From positions 1-52,935 of the forward strand of contig CAKUIM010000014.1 in assembly GCA_934660965.1 (NCBI GenBank): DNA of 52,935 nucleotides. Direction: 5' to 3'. Source of the DNA: an uncultured Oscillospiraceae bacterium. Its GTDB lineage: Bacteria; Bacillota; Clostridia; Oscillospirales; Oscillospiraceae. Position numbers and translations under genes: made by a program. The notes beneath the pieces were generated by a model. That model did no database searches, was not told where the DNA came from, and saw only the letters and a program-made list of their open reading frames with translations. Shown piece after piece: positions 17,301-25,128 of this stretch (positions within the stretch are counted from its first letter, which is position 1; each line of letters opens with the position of its first letter).

Positions 17301-18586
17301 TTGCCGAGGTGCTGCGCCTTGCCCGGGGCTGCATCGACGTCAAGCGCACCACCGGCCAGCACCCCGGCGGCATGGTGGTCATCCCCCAGGACAAGGAAAT
17401 TTACGACTTCTGCCCGGTGCAGCACCCGGCGGACAACAAGGATTCGGACATCATCACCACCCACTTCGACTACCACAAGATGGAGTCCAACCTTCTGAAG
17501 CTCGACATGCTCGGCCACGATGACCCCACCATGATCCGCATGCTTCAGGATCTCACCGGGGTGGACCCCCAGAAGATTCCCCTGGATGACCAGGACACCA
17601 TGAGCCTCTTTACCTCATCGGAGAAGTTGGGCTTTGTGGACGACCCGCTGCTGGGTCCCACCGGCGCCGTGGCCATCCCGGAGTTCAATACCCGCTTCAC
17701 CCGGGGCATGCTGGTGGAGACCGAGCCGGTGCAGTTTGACACCCTGCTGCGGCTGTCCGGCTTCTCCCACGGCACCGACGTGTGGCTTGGAAACGCCCGG
17801 GACCTCATCATGTCCGGCACCGCCACCGTCAACGAGTGCGTGGGCTGCCGCGATGACATCATGCTCTTTCTCATTTCCAAAGGGATGGACCCGAAGATGG
17901 CCTTCAAGATCATGGAGGCGGTGCGCAAGGGCAAGGTGAAAAAGGGCGGCTTCCAGGACGGCTGGCTGGAAAAAATGCAGGAGCTGGGCGTGCCCGAGTG
18001 GTACATCGGCTCCCTTGCCAAGATCGCCTACCTCTTCCCCAAGGCCCACGCGGTGGCCTACGTCATGATGGCCTACCGCATCGCCTGGTTTAAGGTCCAC
18101 CGGCCGCTGGCCTTCTACGCGGCCTATTTCTCCATCCGGGCCAAGGCCTTTGACGAGCGCTATATGTGCCGGGGCATGGAGGTGGTCAAGCAGAAGATCC
18201 GGGAGATCGAGGCCAAGGCCAACGCCAAGGACAAGGCCGACCGGCCCACCGCCGTGGAGGAGGACATGCTGGTCACCCTTGAGGTGTGCTACGAGTTCTA
18301 CCTGCGGGGCTTCACCTTCACTCGGATGGACGTGATGCGCTCCCACGCGGTGAATTTCCTCCCGGACGAGGAGCGCGGCGCCCTTATCCCGCCCTTTACC
18401 TCCATCGCGGGCCTGGGCGAGACGGTGGGCTGGGACATCATGGACAAGCGGGAGGGCAAGACCTTCATCTCCATCGAGGAATTCTCCCTGGCCTGCACCA
18501 AGGTGTCCAGCACCCATCTGGAGCAGATGAAGGACGCGGGCGCCTTCGGCGATATGCCGGACAGCAGCCAGCTCTCCTTCTTCTAA
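14309..18586 (+). CDS. polC: DNA polymerase III PolC-type, alpha subunit with 3'-5' exonuclease
   Basis: PolC is the main replicative polymerase of low-GC Gram-positives. The 1425-aa product shows an N-terminal domain, an Ala/Pro-rich linker at about 82-175, an OB domain near 190-280, a PHP domain from about residue 300 (ELHLHTKMS) split by the inserted DEDD exonuclease (FDLETTG with D394 and E396), a four-Cys zinc motif near 884-920 (CPSC and CPVC), the catalytic aspartates D940 and D942 in PDIDLNFSGEYQ, and thumb, fingers and helix-hairpin regions to the C-terminus. The start is ATG 14309, 18 bp after ispG. The linker looks longer and more alanine-rich than I would expect. Confidence 0.97.
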   Translation: MAEAKKATFEKTFAGCPFPADVLPALGQCPVAVRVSRTERTMEIVGTAPAAAPEELLRRAEQAIAARYGLSGVHIRLTAEAQAAPAPQVQPAQRAQKSAEKSAEKLPEAPVRKAAEQSAQKTAAPVSPAAQKGAAGESSSAPGDLFARMEEMRRAVAGSRGTAPAAAAPGGTPRKGRVRQIYGKISSRKKPTPIGDLVLDMGNVLIEGEVFNIEHRELTRRKAWVVCFDVTDYTGSIRVNQFLDGDVAKPIVTQIKEGQRLQIQGRLTVSRFEQDMVLEPYGINELPKREPRQDTAPGDKRIELHLHTKMSMMDALTDTKEVIKRAISWGHPAIAITDHGVLQSFPDAYSASGEGSKIKVLYGVEAYYQNDVDERVAVHGPGELELGEEYIAFDLETTGLDKRADQIIEIGAVLVRDGRVADRFSTFAQPGHPLSPKTVSLTHITDEMLLGAPSPAQAVDAFLDWAGDRPLVAHNAEFDVGFLREYCARSGRPFAPLWIDTLILAQYLCPTLSNHKLDTVADALELPPFQHHRAYDDADTCGQIFWALIPRLRGAGVGRISQVNAAFSHMKRGGRVRRSANHLILIARNQTGLRNLYKLVSKSHLEHFARYPIMPKSLINENREGLLIGSACEAGELFRAVMDGKDDEELARIAAWYDYLEIQPLSNNAYMLRPDKEGRAIARSQEDLRDFNRRIVALGERLHKPVCATGDVHFLEPEHEIYRHVLLAAKEFEDADAPNPLYFRTTDEMLEEFSYLGEEKAHYVVVDAPREIASWVDQVRPLPQGLFTPKIENSEGQLRDLVWSKAKRLYGEEPPQIVTDRINAELKDIIGCHYDVIYMSAQKLVQNSLEHGYLVGSRGSVGSSLVAFMSGITEVNALPPHYRCPSCRRSDFEYGPAHGFGCGADMPDRNCPVCGTPYEKDGFNIPFETFLGFGGDKVPDIDLNFSGEYQSRAHRYTFELFGQEHVFRAGTIGTVAEKTAIGYVRKYLESVGRVGVPFAEVLRLARGCIDVKRTTGQHPGGMVVIPQDKEIYDFCPVQHPADNKDSDIITTHFDYHKMESNLLKLDMLGHDDPTMIRMLQDLTGVDPQKIPLDDQDTMSLFTSSEKLGFVDDPLLGPTGAVAIPEFNTRFTRGMLVETEPVQFDTLLRLSGFSHGTDVWLGNARDLIMSGTATVNECVGCRDDIMLFLISKGMDPKMAFKIMEAVRKGKVKKGGFQDGWLEKMQELGVPEWYIGSLAKIAYLFPKAHAVAYVMMAYRIAWFKVHRPLAFYAAYFSIRAKAFDERYMCRGMEVVKQKIREIEAKANAKDKADRPTAVEEDMLVTLEVCYEFYLRGFTFTRMDVMRSHAVNFLPDEERGALIPPFTSIAGLGETVGWDIMDKREGKTFISIEEFSLACTKVSSTHLEQMKDAGAFGDMPDSSQLSFF

Positions 18587-18599
18587 GCGTCAATGGGGC

Positions 18600-18628
18600 T
18601 TGCCCGGCGCGCAGACGTGTAGTACAAT
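18600..18628 (+). promoter_or_regulatory. Sigma-A-type promoter for the LtaS-like gene
   Basis: TTGCCC (18600-18605), 17 bp, TACAAT (18623-18628). The start codon of the next gene is 70 nt further on. The leader contains an imperfect hairpin GGGTGCTGCC/GGCGGCACCC near 18642-18663. Confidence 0.65.
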
Positions 18629-18697
18629 AGGGGCGTTCCGAATGGGTGCTGCCACGGCGGCACCCCAAGCCTACAGAGAAAGAAAACGGAGGCGTTT

Positions 18698-20848
18698 ATG
18701 CAGCAATATCATCGGCGGCGGGGCGGAAAGCGCGCCGCCTATACCGGCCGGCAGCGCACTGGCGGCGGGGAGAACTCCCTTTGGGCGCGCACCCTGGGGC
18801 GGATTCTCTTTTTCCCACTGCTCTTTGTCTACCTGGAGCTGGTGCTCCGGCTTTATATGAAAATGAGCATGAAATATTTCCCGGTGGTGCTGCCCTTTGC
18901 CCTGGCGGCGGGCTTTTTGTGCACCGCCCTGACTATGCCCTTCAGGCGCGCGGTCAACCGGGTGCTGGCCAAGGTGCTATCCGCGCTCATCTCCCTTGTG
19001 TATGTCATTGAGATCATCGCAAAAAAGATTTTGCAGTCCTACTACCCCTTCAGCACCCTGGGCCTTGCTGCGGAAAACCGCCTGACCGACTACCTGGACG
19101 CCATCGTGTCCATGGTGGTGCGCTCCATCCCCGTCATTTTGGCGCTGCTGCTGCCCGCCATCCTGCTCATCGCCTTCGGCAGCCGCGTGCTGCTCTTCCC
19201 CCGGACGGATATCCGCTTTGCCGGGCTGATGGCGGCGGCCATGGTGGCGCTGCACCTGCTGGGCCTTGGGGCGGTGCACCTGCCCTACGGCGGCGACCTG
19301 ACCCCCGCCCAGCTCTACAAGGTGGACACCAATATCGACGACCAGGTGGAGCAGCTGGGCCTTCTCACCATGCTCCGGCTGGACATCAAGCATATCTTTG
19401 TGCCGGCGGGCAGCCTGCGCGACGACGATTTCGGCGAGATCACCCCGCCGCCGTCGGAGAGCCCCTCCGCCGCCCCCTCCGCCTCCGACCCTGCGGGCAG
19501 TGAGCCGCCGGAGGTGAGCGACGCGCCGGCAATCGACACCTCCCCCAATGTGCTGGACGTGGATCTTGCCTCCATCGCAGAGAGCGCCTCCAACAAGGAC
19601 ATTGCCTGGCTTGCCAAGTATTTTGGCAGCAAGACCCCCACCAACAAAAACGAGTATACCGGCATGTTCGAGGGATACAACGTGATCTTTTTCACGCTGG
19701 AGGGCTTCTCCGGCTACGCCATCGACCCGGAGCTCACTCCCACCCTCTATAAGCTTGCCAACGAAGGCTTCGTCTTTGATAATTACTATACGCCCCTGCA
19801 CTATACCAGCACCTCCGGCGGGGAGTGCCAGAACCTGCTGGGGCTCTATCCCAAGGACGGCAACCCCTCCACCATGAAGCGCACCGGCGAGCTCAAGACC
19901 AATCTTTACTTTTCCCTGGCCCAGCAGCTCTCCCGTCTGGGCTACAAGACCCTCGGCTACCATGGCAACGCCGACATGTACGGCCGCCTTGCCTCCCACA
20001 CCAATCTGGGCTACACCTGGAAGCAGTACCAGTCGGGGTTGGAGTTGGAGATGAACTCCTCGGGAAGCAAGTACCTCTGGCCCCAGCGGGACAAGTATGT
20101 CATTGACGCAAGCGTGGACGACTATATCTACGGGGATGAACCCTTCCACGTCTACTACCTGACCATCAGCGGCCACATGCCCTACAGCAGCAACCGCGTG
20201 GCAAACCAGTACCGGGACATTGTGGACGCCCTGCCCTACAGCGAGACCACCCGTAACTACCTTGCCACCTGCATTGAGGTGGACCGGGCCCTGGAGGAGC
20301 TGCTTGCAAAGCTCGAGCAGGCGGGCAAGCTCGACAAGACCCTCATCGTCGCCTCCGCCGACCATGTGCCCTATTTCAACGTGGATACCCTGGAGGAGCT
20401 CTCCGGCGAGGCCTTCGGAAGCTCCGCCGACCTTGAGATGCTCAAGGAGGGCAGCATCAACATCGACGTCTACCGCAATACCCTCATCATGTGGTCGGCC
20501 AGCATGGAAAAGCCCGTTCACGTCAGCAAGGTGTGCGGCCAGGTGGACATCCTGCCCACCGTCTCCAACCTCCTGGGCCTTGCCTACGACTCCCGGATGC
20601 TCACCGGCACCGACATCCTCTCCGACTGCGAGGGCATGGTCATCTTCCACTCCCGCAGCTGGAAAACGGACAAGGGCTATTATAACCGCTACACCCAGGA
20701 GTTTACCCCTGCCGACGGCATTTCCATGACCGCCCAGGAGCAGGAGGACTATGTCTCCGCGATGAAAAAGCAGGTGAGCAACAAGCTCTCCTGCACAGAG
20801 CTGATTGTGGAGAAGAATTTCTACCAATACGTGTTTAAAAATAAGTAA
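18698..20848 (+). CDS. LtaS-like membrane sulfatase-fold protein (lipoteichoic acid synthase / phosphoglycerol transferase family)
   Basis: Members transfer glycerol phosphate from phosphatidylglycerol to a growing polymer or glycolipid outside the membrane. The 716-aa product has about five membrane segments in the first 205 residues, a linker rich in Pro, Ser and Ala near 250-285, and an extracellular alkaline-phosphatase-fold domain from about 320. Visible catalytic elements are FFTLEGFSGYAID (metal-binding Glu), TPLHYTSTSGGE with the probable nucleophile Thr at 370 or 372, SGHMPY and SADHVPY. The start is ATG 18698 behind a promoter of its own. A phosphoethanolamine or other phosphotransferase activity is possible; family is sure, substrate is not. 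Confidence 0.85.
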   Translation: MQQYHRRRGGKRAAYTGRQRTGGGENSLWARTLGRILFFPLLFVYLELVLRLYMKMSMKYFPVVLPFALAAGFLCTALTMPFRRAVNRVLAKVLSALISLVYVIEIIAKKILQSYYPFSTLGLAAENRLTDYLDAIVSMVVRSIPVILALLLPAILLIAFGSRVLLFPRTDIRFAGLMAAAMVALHLLGLGAVHLPYGGDLTPAQLYKVDTNIDDQVEQLGLLTMLRLDIKHIFVPAGSLRDDDFGEITPPPSESPSAAPSASDPAGSEPPEVSDAPAIDTSPNVLDVDLASIAESASNKDIAWLAKYFGSKTPTNKNEYTGMFEGYNVIFFTLEGFSGYAIDPELTPTLYKLANEGFVFDNYYTPLHYTSTSGGECQNLLGLYPKDGNPSTMKRTGELKTNLYFSLAQQLSRLGYKTLGYHGNADMYGRLASHTNLGYTWKQYQSGLELEMNSSGSKYLWPQRDKYVIDASVDDYIYGDEPFHVYYLTISGHMPYSSNRVANQYRDIVDALPYSETTRNYLATCIEVDRALEELLAKLEQAGKLDKTLIVASADHVPYFNVDTLEELSGEAFGSSADLEMLKEGSINIDVYRNTLIMWSASMEKPVHVSKVCGQVDILPTVSNLLGLAYDSRMLTGTDILSDCEGMVIFHSRSWKTDKGYYNRYTQEFTPADGISMTAQEQEDYVSAMKKQVSNKLSCTELIVEKNFYQYVFKNK

Positions 20849-20950
20849 GGCCGGGCCCATAAAAGGCGCGGCGTGACAGGAGCAGGACCGGGGGGCCTTA
20901 TGCAGGCGTCCGCCCGGCCTTGCCCGATCAAGGCGAAAGGAGAAGGAAGC

Positions 20951-21619
20951 ATGGGCGAGCAGAAGAATTTCCTGCCCCGGATTGAAAGCGCCCTTCGGCA
21001 CAACATTCTGGAAATGCCGGAGGAGACCTATCAGGCCAGCGGCATTGTCATCTACGGCCGGCGGATCAAGTCCCTGGTCTTTTCCACTGACCTTGCCATC
21101 ATCCGCAACTGCAACGCCGACGCGGTGTTTGCCGTCTATCCCTTTACCCCCCAGCAGGCCATCAGCGACGCTATCATCAAGGCGTCCTACATCCCGGTGT
21201 TCTGCGGCATCGGCGGCGGCACCACCAAGGGGCTGCGCACGCTGTCCCTTGCCAAGGACGCGGAGAGCCAGGGCGCCATGGGGGTGGTGCTCAACGCGCC
21301 CATCTCCGACCTGAACCTGGCGGGGGTGGCCAGGTGCGTGGACATCCCGGTGATCATCACCGTCACCCATGAGGACACCGACGTCGAGGCCCGGCTGGAG
21401 GCGGGGGCGTCCATCCTCAACGTGGCCGGCGGGGTGAACACCCCCCGGATCGTGGAGAAGATACGAAAGGGCTTTCCTGATATCCCCATCATCGCCTCCG
21501 GCGGCAACCAGGGCGACGCCATCCGCCGCACCATCGAGGCGGGAGCCAACGCCATCACCTATACGCCGCCCTCCACCCAGGAGCTCTTCCGCACCCTCAT
21601 GGACCGTTACCGGGAGTGA
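20951..21619 (+). CDS. TIM-barrel phosphate-binding-type protein, function unknown
   Basis: The 222-aa product reads as a complete small TIM barrel with alternating hydrophobic strands: AVFAVYPF, IPVFCGIGGGTTKG, GAMGVVLNAP, IPVIITVTHEDTD, SILNVAGGVNT, PIIASGGNQGD and ITYTPPS. The two Gly-rich loops near its C-terminal end (NVAGGV and ASGGNQGD) recall the phosphate-binding loops of HisF, TrpF, ThiE or NanE, but I cannot assign it to any of these. ATG 20951 follows AAAGGAGAAGG; the frame open from 20873 lacks such a site. It is 102 bp downstream of the LtaS-like gene and may share its transcript, hinting at phosphorylated-sugar metabolism, but this is only context. Confidence 0.72.
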   Translation: MGEQKNFLPRIESALRHNILEMPEETYQASGIVIYGRRIKSLVFSTDLAIIRNCNADAVFAVYPFTPQQAISDAIIKASYIPVFCGIGGGTTKGLRTLSLAKDAESQGAMGVVLNAPISDLNLAGVARCVDIPVIITVTHEDTDVEARLEAGASILNVAGGVNTPRIVEKIRKGFPDIPIIASGGNQGDAIRRTIEAGANAITYTPPSTQELFRTLMDRYRE

Positions 21620-21629
21620 GAAAGCAAAT

Positions 21630-21664
21630 AAGCCCCGCGCAAGGCACTGCCTTGCGCGGGGCTT
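21630..21664. terminator. Convergent terminator hairpin between the TIM-barrel and DUF308 genes
   Basis: AAGCCCCGCGCAAGGCA (21630-21646) is fully complementary to 21648-21664. The leftward U-tract (TTATTTGCTTTC on the minus strand) is better than the rightward one, so it serves the minus-strand gene best. Confidence 0.7.
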
Positions 21665-21687
21665 CTGCATGGGTAAGGGAAGGGGGA

Positions 21688-22272
21688 TCAGTCCACCGGG
21701 CGCCAGCGCACGTCGATGACGTCGCCGTTTTTGCCGGCCTTGATGGCACGGGAGATGCACACGATGAGGTAGATGCTCTGGATGCTGATGACCACAAGGC
21801 TGATGCCGGCATAGATCATCAGCGCCGTGGCGCCGGCGAAGGGGTCCAGGATGAGCAGCACGCCCAGGATGATGCCGGCGATGCCGTACACCAGGGACAG
21901 CGCCCAGCTCCCGCCGACGCGGCGGAACTCGGTGGAGAGCTGAATGCAGAAGATGCTGCTGGTGATGATGTAGACGCCCAGGGCGACAGGCAGGAACACC
22001 AGGGCGCCGGCGGGCTGCACGAACAGCAGAATGCCCAGCAGGATGCTGCAAATGCCCAGGATGAGGTCAAAGCGGAAGAAGATGCCCGCAAGGCCGATGT
22101 TGAAGTACCGGATGAGCAGGCCGATACCCACCGCGACGCACAAAACGCCCATGATGTAGCACACGGCCAGGGCGGAAATCTCCGGCCAGATGATCATCAC
22201 AAGGCCCAGCGCCATCACGCAGCAGCTGAGTACAATGGCCCAGATCCGAAAGCTTTTCCATGTTTTTTCCAT
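21688..22272 (-). CDS. DUF308 (HdeD-like) polytopic membrane protein
   Basis: The 194-aa product is almost entirely hydrophobic with about six predicted membrane helices arranged as paired hairpins: IWAIVLSCCVMALGLVMII, ALAVCYIMGVLCVAVGIGL, FDLILGICSILLGILLFV, ALVFLPVALGVYIITSS, WALSLVYGIAGIILGVLLI and ATALMIYAGISLVVISI. A soluble tail (KAGKNGDVIDVRWRPVD) ends it. This matches the DUF308/HdeD family, linked in E. coli to acid resistance but biochemically unassigned. ATG 22272 has GGAG 8 nt upstream; a TTG at 22293 would begin before that site. It has its own promoter and lies downstream of metK on the same strand. Confidence 0.8.
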   Translation of the reverse strand: MEKTWKSFRIWAIVLSCCVMALGLVMIIWPEISALAVCYIMGVLCVAVGIGLLIRYFNIGLAGIFFRFDLILGICSILLGILLFVQPAGALVFLPVALGVYIITSSIFCIQLSTEFRRVGGSWALSLVYGIAGIILGVLLILDPFAGATALMIYAGISLVVISIQSIYLIVCISRAIKAGKNGDVIDVRWRPVD

Positions 22273-22304
22273 TGTGATCGCTCCTTTAATCAACGTTCAG
22301 CGCC

Positions 22305-22333
22305 ATGATAACGCGCTGCTTTCCAAATTGCAA
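22305..22333 (-). promoter_or_regulatory. Sigma-A-type promoter for the DUF308 gene
   Basis: On the minus strand TTGCAA (22328-22333), 17-bp spacer, TATCAT (22305-22310), with ATG 22272 about 33 nt beyond the -10. Confidence 0.65.
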
Positions 22334-22353
22334 GCCCTATTTTGCCCGGCCCG

Positions 22354-22378
22354 AAAAGGGCGGCGGGGCGGGCCGCCC
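22354..22378 (-). terminator. Terminator downstream of metK
   Basis: On the minus strand GGGCGGC (22372-22378) and GCCGCCC (22358-22364) pair around a 7-nt loop, followed by TTTTC. The stem is strong and the U-tract short. It separates metK from the DUF308 promoter. Confidence 0.55.
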
Positions 22379-22391
22379 TGGGACTCTCTGC

Positions 22392-23567
22392 CTACGCAAT
22401 GCCCCGGGTGCAGGCATCGGAGAGGGCCTGGGCGATGTCGGTGCGCTCCCAAGGCATGGCGGCGGCGTTGCTGCCGAAGTGGCCGTAGCAGGACACCCGG
22501 GAAAAGACCGGTTCGGTGAGGGAGAAGCGCCGGATGATGGCCGCCGGGCGCAGATCCACCAGCCGCAGCAGGGCGGCGCGGATGGCGGCTGGGTCTGCCT
22601 TTTCCGTACCGAAGGTGTCGATGAGAATGCCCACCGGCTCGGCAAGGCCGATGGAGTAGCCCAGCTGCACCTCGCAGCGGTCGGCAAGGCCGGCGGCCAC
22701 GATGTTTTTGGCCATGTACCGGGCCATGTAGGCCCCGCTCCGGTCCACCTTGGTGGCGTCCTTCCCGGAGAAGGCGCCGCCGCCGTGGCGGGCATAGCCG
22801 CCGTAGGTGTCCGCGATGATCTTCCGGCCGGTCAGGCCCGAGTCGCCCGCCGGGCCGCCGATGACGAAGCGGCCGGTGGGGTTGATGTAGAACTGGGTGT
22901 CCCGGTCGGTGAGCTCCTTGGGCAGGGTGGGCAGGATGACGTGAGTGAGCAGGTCCTCCCGCAGGGCGGCGGTTTCCGCGTCCTCCCGGTGCTGGGCGGA
23001 GAGGATGACAGTGGCGATGCGCCGGGGTGCGCCGTTTTCGTACTCCGCCGTCACCTGGGCCTTGCCGTCGGGGCGCAGGTAGGTCAGCTCCTCGCTGCGG
23101 CGAACCTGCTCCAGGCGCTTGACCAGAGAGTGGGCAAGCTCGATGGGCATGGGCATCAGGCTGGGGGTCTCCCGGCAGGCGTAGCCGAACATCATGCCCT
23201 GGTCGCCGGCGCCGCTGTCCAGCTCCTCCGCCGGGGTGCGCCGGCTGATGCCCCGGGCAATGTCGGGGGACTGACAGTGGAGGTCCACCGTCACCCGGCA
23301 GCTCTGGGCGTCAAAGCCGCAGCCGGGCAGGGTGTAGCCGATCTCGCCCACCGTGCGGCGGGCCACCGCCTCGTAATCCACATGGGCGGTGGTAGTGACC
23401 TCCCCGAAGATGTGAATCTGGTCGGTGCAGCACGTCACCTCGCAGGCCACCCGGGCGGTGGGGTCCTGGGCGAGAATTTCGTCGAGAATGCGGTCGGCGA
23501 TCTGGTCGCACACCTTGTCTGGGTGCCCGCAGGTGACGGATTCAGATGTAAAAGCGTAATTTTTCAT
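22392..23567 (-). CDS. metK: S-adenosylmethionine synthase
   Basis: MetK makes S-adenosylmethionine from methionine and ATP. The 391-aa product has GHPDKVCDQIADRILDEIL near the N-terminus (ATP and metal binding), the central hexapeptide region GAGDQGMMFGYA, and the P-loop-like GGGAFSGKDATKVDRSGAY, all diagnostic. ATG 23567 follows AGAGGTGAACC. I see no SAM-I, SAM-II or S-MK riboswitch in the 67 bp before it, only a GC hairpin. It follows a radical SAM gene, so a consumer and the producer of SAM may share a transcript. Confidence 0.96.
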   Translation of the reverse strand: MKNYAFTSESVTCGHPDKVCDQIADRILDEILAQDPTARVACEVTCCTDQIHIFGEVTTTAHVDYEAVARRTVGEIGYTLPGCGFDAQSCRVTVDLHCQSPDIARGISRRTPAEELDSGAGDQGMMFGYACRETPSLMPMPIELAHSLVKRLEQVRRSEELTYLRPDGKAQVTAEYENGAPRRIATVILSAQHREDAETAALREDLLTHVILPTLPKELTDRDTQFYINPTGRFVIGGPAGDSGLTGRKIIADTYGGYARHGGGAFSGKDATKVDRSGAYMARYMAKNIVAAGLADRCEVQLGYSIGLAEPVGILIDTFGTEKADPAAIRAALLRLVDLRPAAIIRRFSLTEPVFSRVSCYGHFGSNAAAMPWERTDIAQALSDACTRGIA

Positions 23568-23597
23568 ATTGGTTCACCTCTGCTTCCTGTGAGGGGC

Positions 23598-23623
23598 GCG
23601 CCGCCGGGGTGTCTCGGCGGCGC
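23598..23623. other. GC-rich stem-loop between the radical SAM gene and metK
   Basis: GCGCCGCCG (23598-23606) pairs perfectly with CGGCGGCGC (23615-23623) over an 8-nt loop. There is no U-tract in the direction of transcription (minus), so it is more likely a processing or stability element than a terminator. Confidence 0.5.
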
Positions 23624-23634
23624 AAAAACGGGTG

Positions 23635-25002
23635 TCAGACCTTGGCGGCCTCTTTCCCGGCGGCAGCCTTCTCGTGCTCGCTCCAGAGCTTTTCCGCGGC
23701 GGGGGCCCAGCAGGCGGCGTAGGAGTCGCACTTGGCACACAGGTGCTCCGCCGTCTCCGGGGACTGCAAATCGGTGGAGTGGGCGCCGGAGGCGGCCACC
23801 ATGGCGCGCAGCTTCTCGGGGTTTTCCAGCATGGGGCAGGGCTGGAGCATGTTGTGGTTGAAGGGCTGGCCGTCGTGATAGGCCATGAAGAGAGGGGAGC
23901 GCAGGGTGTCCAGCAGGGACTTCTCCCGGATGTTGGAGTCGGAGTAGTGGATGAACACGCACGGATCCACGTCGCCGTTGGCGTTGATGTGGAGGTAACG
24001 CCGGCCGCCGGCGATGCAGCCGCCCACAAACTCGGCGTCATTCTGGAAGTCCATGGCGAACAGTGGCTTGGTGCTGCGGTAGCGGCGGATGCGCGCGTAC
24101 ATCTCGGTGCGCTGCTCCGGGGTGGGCAGCAGCTCAGGCGTGGCATCGTTGCCTACGGGCATGTAGTGGAAGTACCAGATGAAGTAAGCGCCCCGGCGGA
24201 TGAGCTCGTCATAGAATTCCTCAGAGGTGATGGACTCGAAATTGGCCCGGGTGTAGCATGCGGAGATGCCATAGAGCAGCTTGCGCTGGTGGAGCAGCTC
24301 CATGGCGTGGATGACCTTGCCGTATACGCCGGCGCCCCGGCGGTCGTCGGTGGCCTCCTCAAAGCCCTCCAAGGAGATGGCAGGGATGAAGTTCTTCACC
24401 CGCAGCATCTCGTCGGCAAAGGCCTCGTCAATGAGGGTGCCGTTGGTGAAGCACAGGAACACGCAGTCGGAGTGCTTCTCACACAGGCGGATGATGTCGG
24501 CCTTGCGCACCATGGGCTCGCCGCCGGTGTAGATGTACATGTAAATGCCCATTTCCTTGCCCTGGCGGATGATGTCGTCGATCTCATCGTAGGACAGGTT
24601 GAGCTTGTTGCCGTACTCCGCCGCCCAGCAGCCGGTGCAGTGCAGGTTGCAGGCGGAGGTAGGGTCCAGGAGGATGGCCCAGGGGATGTTGCAGCCGTAT
24701 TTTTTGCGGTACTCCTCCTGAATGGGCCAGCCCACCAGGTTGACGTTGATAAAGAAGTTGACGGCCACGGCGGTGAGCACATCGTGATCCACATCATTGA
24801 TCATGTGACGGATGTAGGGATAGTAGGTGTCGTTGGGGTCCTCGATGGCCCGGCGGACGGCGGCGCGCTGGGACTCAAAATCGCCCTTGCTGAACTTGTC
24901 GGCCCAGTCCATCAGAGAGCGCAGATTCTTCTCCGGGTCCTTGTAGAGGTAACGGAAGGCCTGCTCCAGTCCCATTTTCTTGATCGTGGTTGACACATTC
25001 AT
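23635..25002 (-). CDS. Radical SAM/SPASM-type protein of unknown function
   Basis: The 455-aa product has a roughly 115-residue N-terminal helical extension, then the radical SAM core with the CX3CX2C cluster motif C118, C122, C125 (SACNLHCTGCWA), the GGEP motif (YIYTGGEPMV) and barrel strands such as AISLEGF. The C-terminal part carries further cysteines (GGCIAGG, DPCVF, QPCPM, HLCAKC, AACW) consistent with SPASM/twitch auxiliary clusters, as in peptide- and cofactor-modifying enzymes. No small precursor peptide gene is visible beside it. ATG 25002 has GGAG 9 nt upstream. A TetR-type gene lies upstream on the same strand and metK downstream. The chemistry it performs is unknown. Confidence 0.83.
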   Translation of the reverse strand: MNVSTTIKKMGLEQAFRYLYKDPEKNLRSLMDWADKFSKGDFESQRAAVRRAIEDPNDTYYPYIRHMINDVDHDVLTAVAVNFFINVNLVGWPIQEEYRKKYGCNIPWAILLDPTSACNLHCTGCWAAEYGNKLNLSYDEIDDIIRQGKEMGIYMYIYTGGEPMVRKADIIRLCEKHSDCVFLCFTNGTLIDEAFADEMLRVKNFIPAISLEGFEEATDDRRGAGVYGKVIHAMELLHQRKLLYGISACYTRANFESITSEEFYDELIRRGAYFIWYFHYMPVGNDATPELLPTPEQRTEMYARIRRYRSTKPLFAMDFQNDAEFVGGCIAGGRRYLHINANGDVDPCVFIHYSDSNIREKSLLDTLRSPLFMAYHDGQPFNHNMLQPCPMLENPEKLRAMVAASGAHSTDLQSPETAEHLCAKCDSYAACWAPAAEKLWSEHEKAAAGKEAAKV

Positions 25003-25091
25003 GTCTGTCGGCTCCTTTTTTGTTTTTTGCGTCCCCGGCCCCACACGCATAAGGGCGGGGAACGGCGCGGAAATTGATTCTTCTTGATGAC

Positions 25092-25104
25092 GCGATTATA
25101 TCGC
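25092..25104 (-). promoter_or_regulatory. -10 region inside a perfect palindrome, upstream of the radical SAM gene
   Basis: On the minus strand a perfect TATAAT (25095-25100) lies within GCGAT-TAT-ATCGC (25092-25104), a palindrome with 5-bp arms covering the -10. The best -35 at 17 bp is a weak TTTCCT. An operator for the adjacent TetR-type regulator is plausible but unproven. Confidence 0.5.
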
Positions 25105-25128
25105 CCCTTCCGCGGCAAGGAAATTGAG

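Noticed and set aside
15608..17518. A 636-aa minus-strand frame opposite polC
   Set aside because: Antisense shadow of a well-conserved polymerase; no recognisable fold or start signal.
18977..22051. A 1024-aa open frame on the minus strand
   Set aside because: It lies antisense to the LtaS-like and TIM-barrel genes, which have clear motifs, promoters and ribosome binding sites. Its translation is low-complexity and rich in Gly, His, Val and Leu. Strong G/C bias at third positions removes stops on the opposite strand.
23568..23634. A SAM riboswitch before metK
   Set aside because: The interval is only 67 bp and shows one GC hairpin; none of the conserved SAM-I or S-MK elements can be found.
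22305..24993. Long plus-strand frames opposite metK and the radical SAM gene
   Set aside because: Both are antisense to genes with unmistakable motifs and lack supporting signals.
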